64,000 nt of DNA, from positions 1,532,872 through 1,596,871 of the forward strand of contig NZ_JACIEF010000001.1 in the NCBI RefSeq assembly GCF_014196715.1. The letters are read 5' to 3'. The translations under genes were made by a program, and so were the position numbers. The DNA comes from Pedobacter zeae (GTDB lineage Bacteria; Bacteroidota; Bacteroidia; Sphingobacteriales; Sphingobacteriaceae). The notes beneath the pieces are model-generated. The model made no database searches and was not told the origin of the DNA. It saw nothing but the letters and a program-made list of their open reading frames with translations. This document shows positions 63,400 to 64,000 of this stretch, piece after piece (position 1 is the first letter of the stretch; every line of letters begins with the position of its first letter).

Positions 63400-64000
63400 T
63401 CAATTGATCGCTACTGGGTTTAACTGAATATCAAGTTTGGCAAATTTCAGCACCTCAATACTCTGAAAACCAAAATCTTCAACTACCTTACCCAAAATAA
63501 GGTAACAGCCCTTACCTTTAAAAGGGTAAATGGGCGTTGTATTGGGAAAATGTGTGGTATCAAAAAAATCACCGTTGGCATCTAAAAATGTACCGAACCA
63601 CATTTTGGTATTTTTAATGGTATGCACTGTTTTTTCGCACACGTAATTCCCTACCATCCTGATGGTTTTACCCAGATGCCTATGCAGATCGGCCGCCATT
63701 ACATCGCCACGATAACTGGTTTTCAGAAAATCGAACATTTTATGATTCAGCGGGTAACCCAGCAGTTCTAATTCGGTATAGGCATTCTCCAGCTCCGAAT
63801 CTGCCAGCTCGGGCAACTGGTAAGTTTTATAGCTCAGTTTAAAAAGCTCAGCTGCATTTACTTTCTTTTGTTTAAAGCCCAGGTAATTATGCACATCCCA
63901 AAGCAGGGTTTTACGGTCTTTGCCGGTAAAACGCAGGCAGCCCAGACGAATTAAAATAATGGCCTGTTCTAACGAAATATGGGTCCGTTTTACGAAATCT
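63400..64000 (-). CDS. DNA polymerase III alpha subunit (DnaE-type), C-terminal part, cut by window
   Basis: The frame is open from the window edge down to the stop, so this is the last 200 residues of a longer protein. The end is typical of Bacteroidota DnaE: RTHISLEQAIILIRLGCLRFTGKDRKTLLWDVHNYLGFK, then ELENAYTELELLGYPLNHKMFDFLK, then an OB-fold (IRMVGNYVCEKTVHTIKNTKMWFGTFLDANGDFFDTTHFPNTTPIYPFKGKGCYLILGKVVEDFGFQSIEV). The apparent start near 63894 is an internal GTG. The nearby 2H phosphoesterase starts 12 bases later. Confidence 0.85.
   Translation of the reverse strand, partial: DFVKRTHISLEQAIILIRLGCLRFTGKDRKTLLWDVHNYLGFKQKKVNAAELFKLSYKTYQLPELADSELENAYTELELLGYPLNHKMFDFLKTSYRGDVMAADLHRHLGKTIRMVGNYVCEKTVHTIKNTKMWFGTFLDANGDFFDTTHFPNTTPIYPFKGKGCYLILGKVVEDFGFQSIEVLKFAKLDIQLNPVAIN

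Noticed and set aside
63400..63894. A complete 164-residue protein starting at 63894
   Set aside because: The first codon is GTG inside an open frame that continues to the window edge and matches the DnaE C-terminus.
1..64000. Prophage, integrated element or insertion sequence
   Set aside because: No integrase, transposase, capsid or relaxase genes are visible anywhere in the window.

Overview
The window looks like chromosome from a Bacteroidota bacterium, most likely Sphingobacteriaceae close to Pedobacter. I infer this from protein families and gene style, not from a database search. The indicators are two SusC/SusD pairs, an ECF sigma/FecR switch, a type IX secretion partner (PorP/SprF) beside a protein with a gliding-type C-terminal domain, many signal peptides and lipoproteins, almost no Shine-Dalgarno sequences, and moderate AT content. 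There is no insertion sequence, phage or CRISPR array. The genes at both edges are cut by the window.

Layout. 1-3.7 kb: a partial M19-like dipeptidase, then a secreted protein resembling polymorphic toxin type 23 that overlaps a lipoprotein gene, followed by small ORFs. 4.2-9.9 kb: a type IX operon of three secreted adhesin-like proteins plus PorP/SprF. 9.9-13.2 kb: gamma-glutamyltransferase, a TfoX-N protein, a small HTH protein and an unknown. 13.3-30.7 kb: a sugar/inositol catabolic region. On the minus strand lie a GH28, an SSS-family symporter and a LacI-type regulator. On the plus strand lie myo-inositol oxygenase, SusC and SusD, then an ACP5-like phosphatase, an HGSNAT-like transmembrane N-acetyltransferase, a GH89 alpha-N-acetylglucosaminidase and a GH92 alpha-mannosidase. 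Three near-identical LacI-type operators lie in this region, before the symporter operon, before the inositol oxygenase and beyond the GH28 end. 31-34.5 kb: small housekeeping and stress genes (GNAT, Hsp20, VOC, WYL regulator). 34.8-50.1 kb: one long minus-strand operon reading ECF sigma, FecR, SusC (with STN), SusD, DUF4843, a PKD-like lipoprotein, TlpA, two paralogous trypsin/PDZ proteins and a second TlpA. 50.2-51.1 kb: a gene remnant and a tRNA cluster (Ser-GCT, Pro-TGG, Pro-TGG) with a clear terminator. 51.2-64 kb: a PgpH-like HD phosphodiesterase, an SPFH/membrane/Arc-type trio, a thiolase, a secreted unknown, two tandem POT transporters, a polyprenol-phosphate mannosyltransferase-like GT2, a YdeI-like protein, a 2H phosphoesterase and the C-terminal end of a DnaE-type polymerase.

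The most interesting idea is that the 13-31 kb genes form a utilisation system for an inositol-containing glycan, such as a GPI anchor or a glycosyl-inositol-phospholipid. GH92 would remove mannose. The HGSNAT-like enzyme would acetylate the exposed glucosamine so that GH89 can cut the alpha-GlcNAc-inositol bond, as in the lysosomal HGSNAT/NAGLU pair. The phosphatase would remove phosphate, the symporter would import inositol, and inositol oxygenase would convert it to glucuronate. Each enzyme assignment is well supported by motifs; the joint substrate is my inference. The second notable feature is the operon at 34.8-50.1 kb, which carries a TonB importer with proteases and thioredoxin-like proteins but no glycosidase. 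Its two proteases each appear to carry a second, degenerate trypsin barrel in which Ser is replaced by Cys and into which a PDZ domain is inserted.
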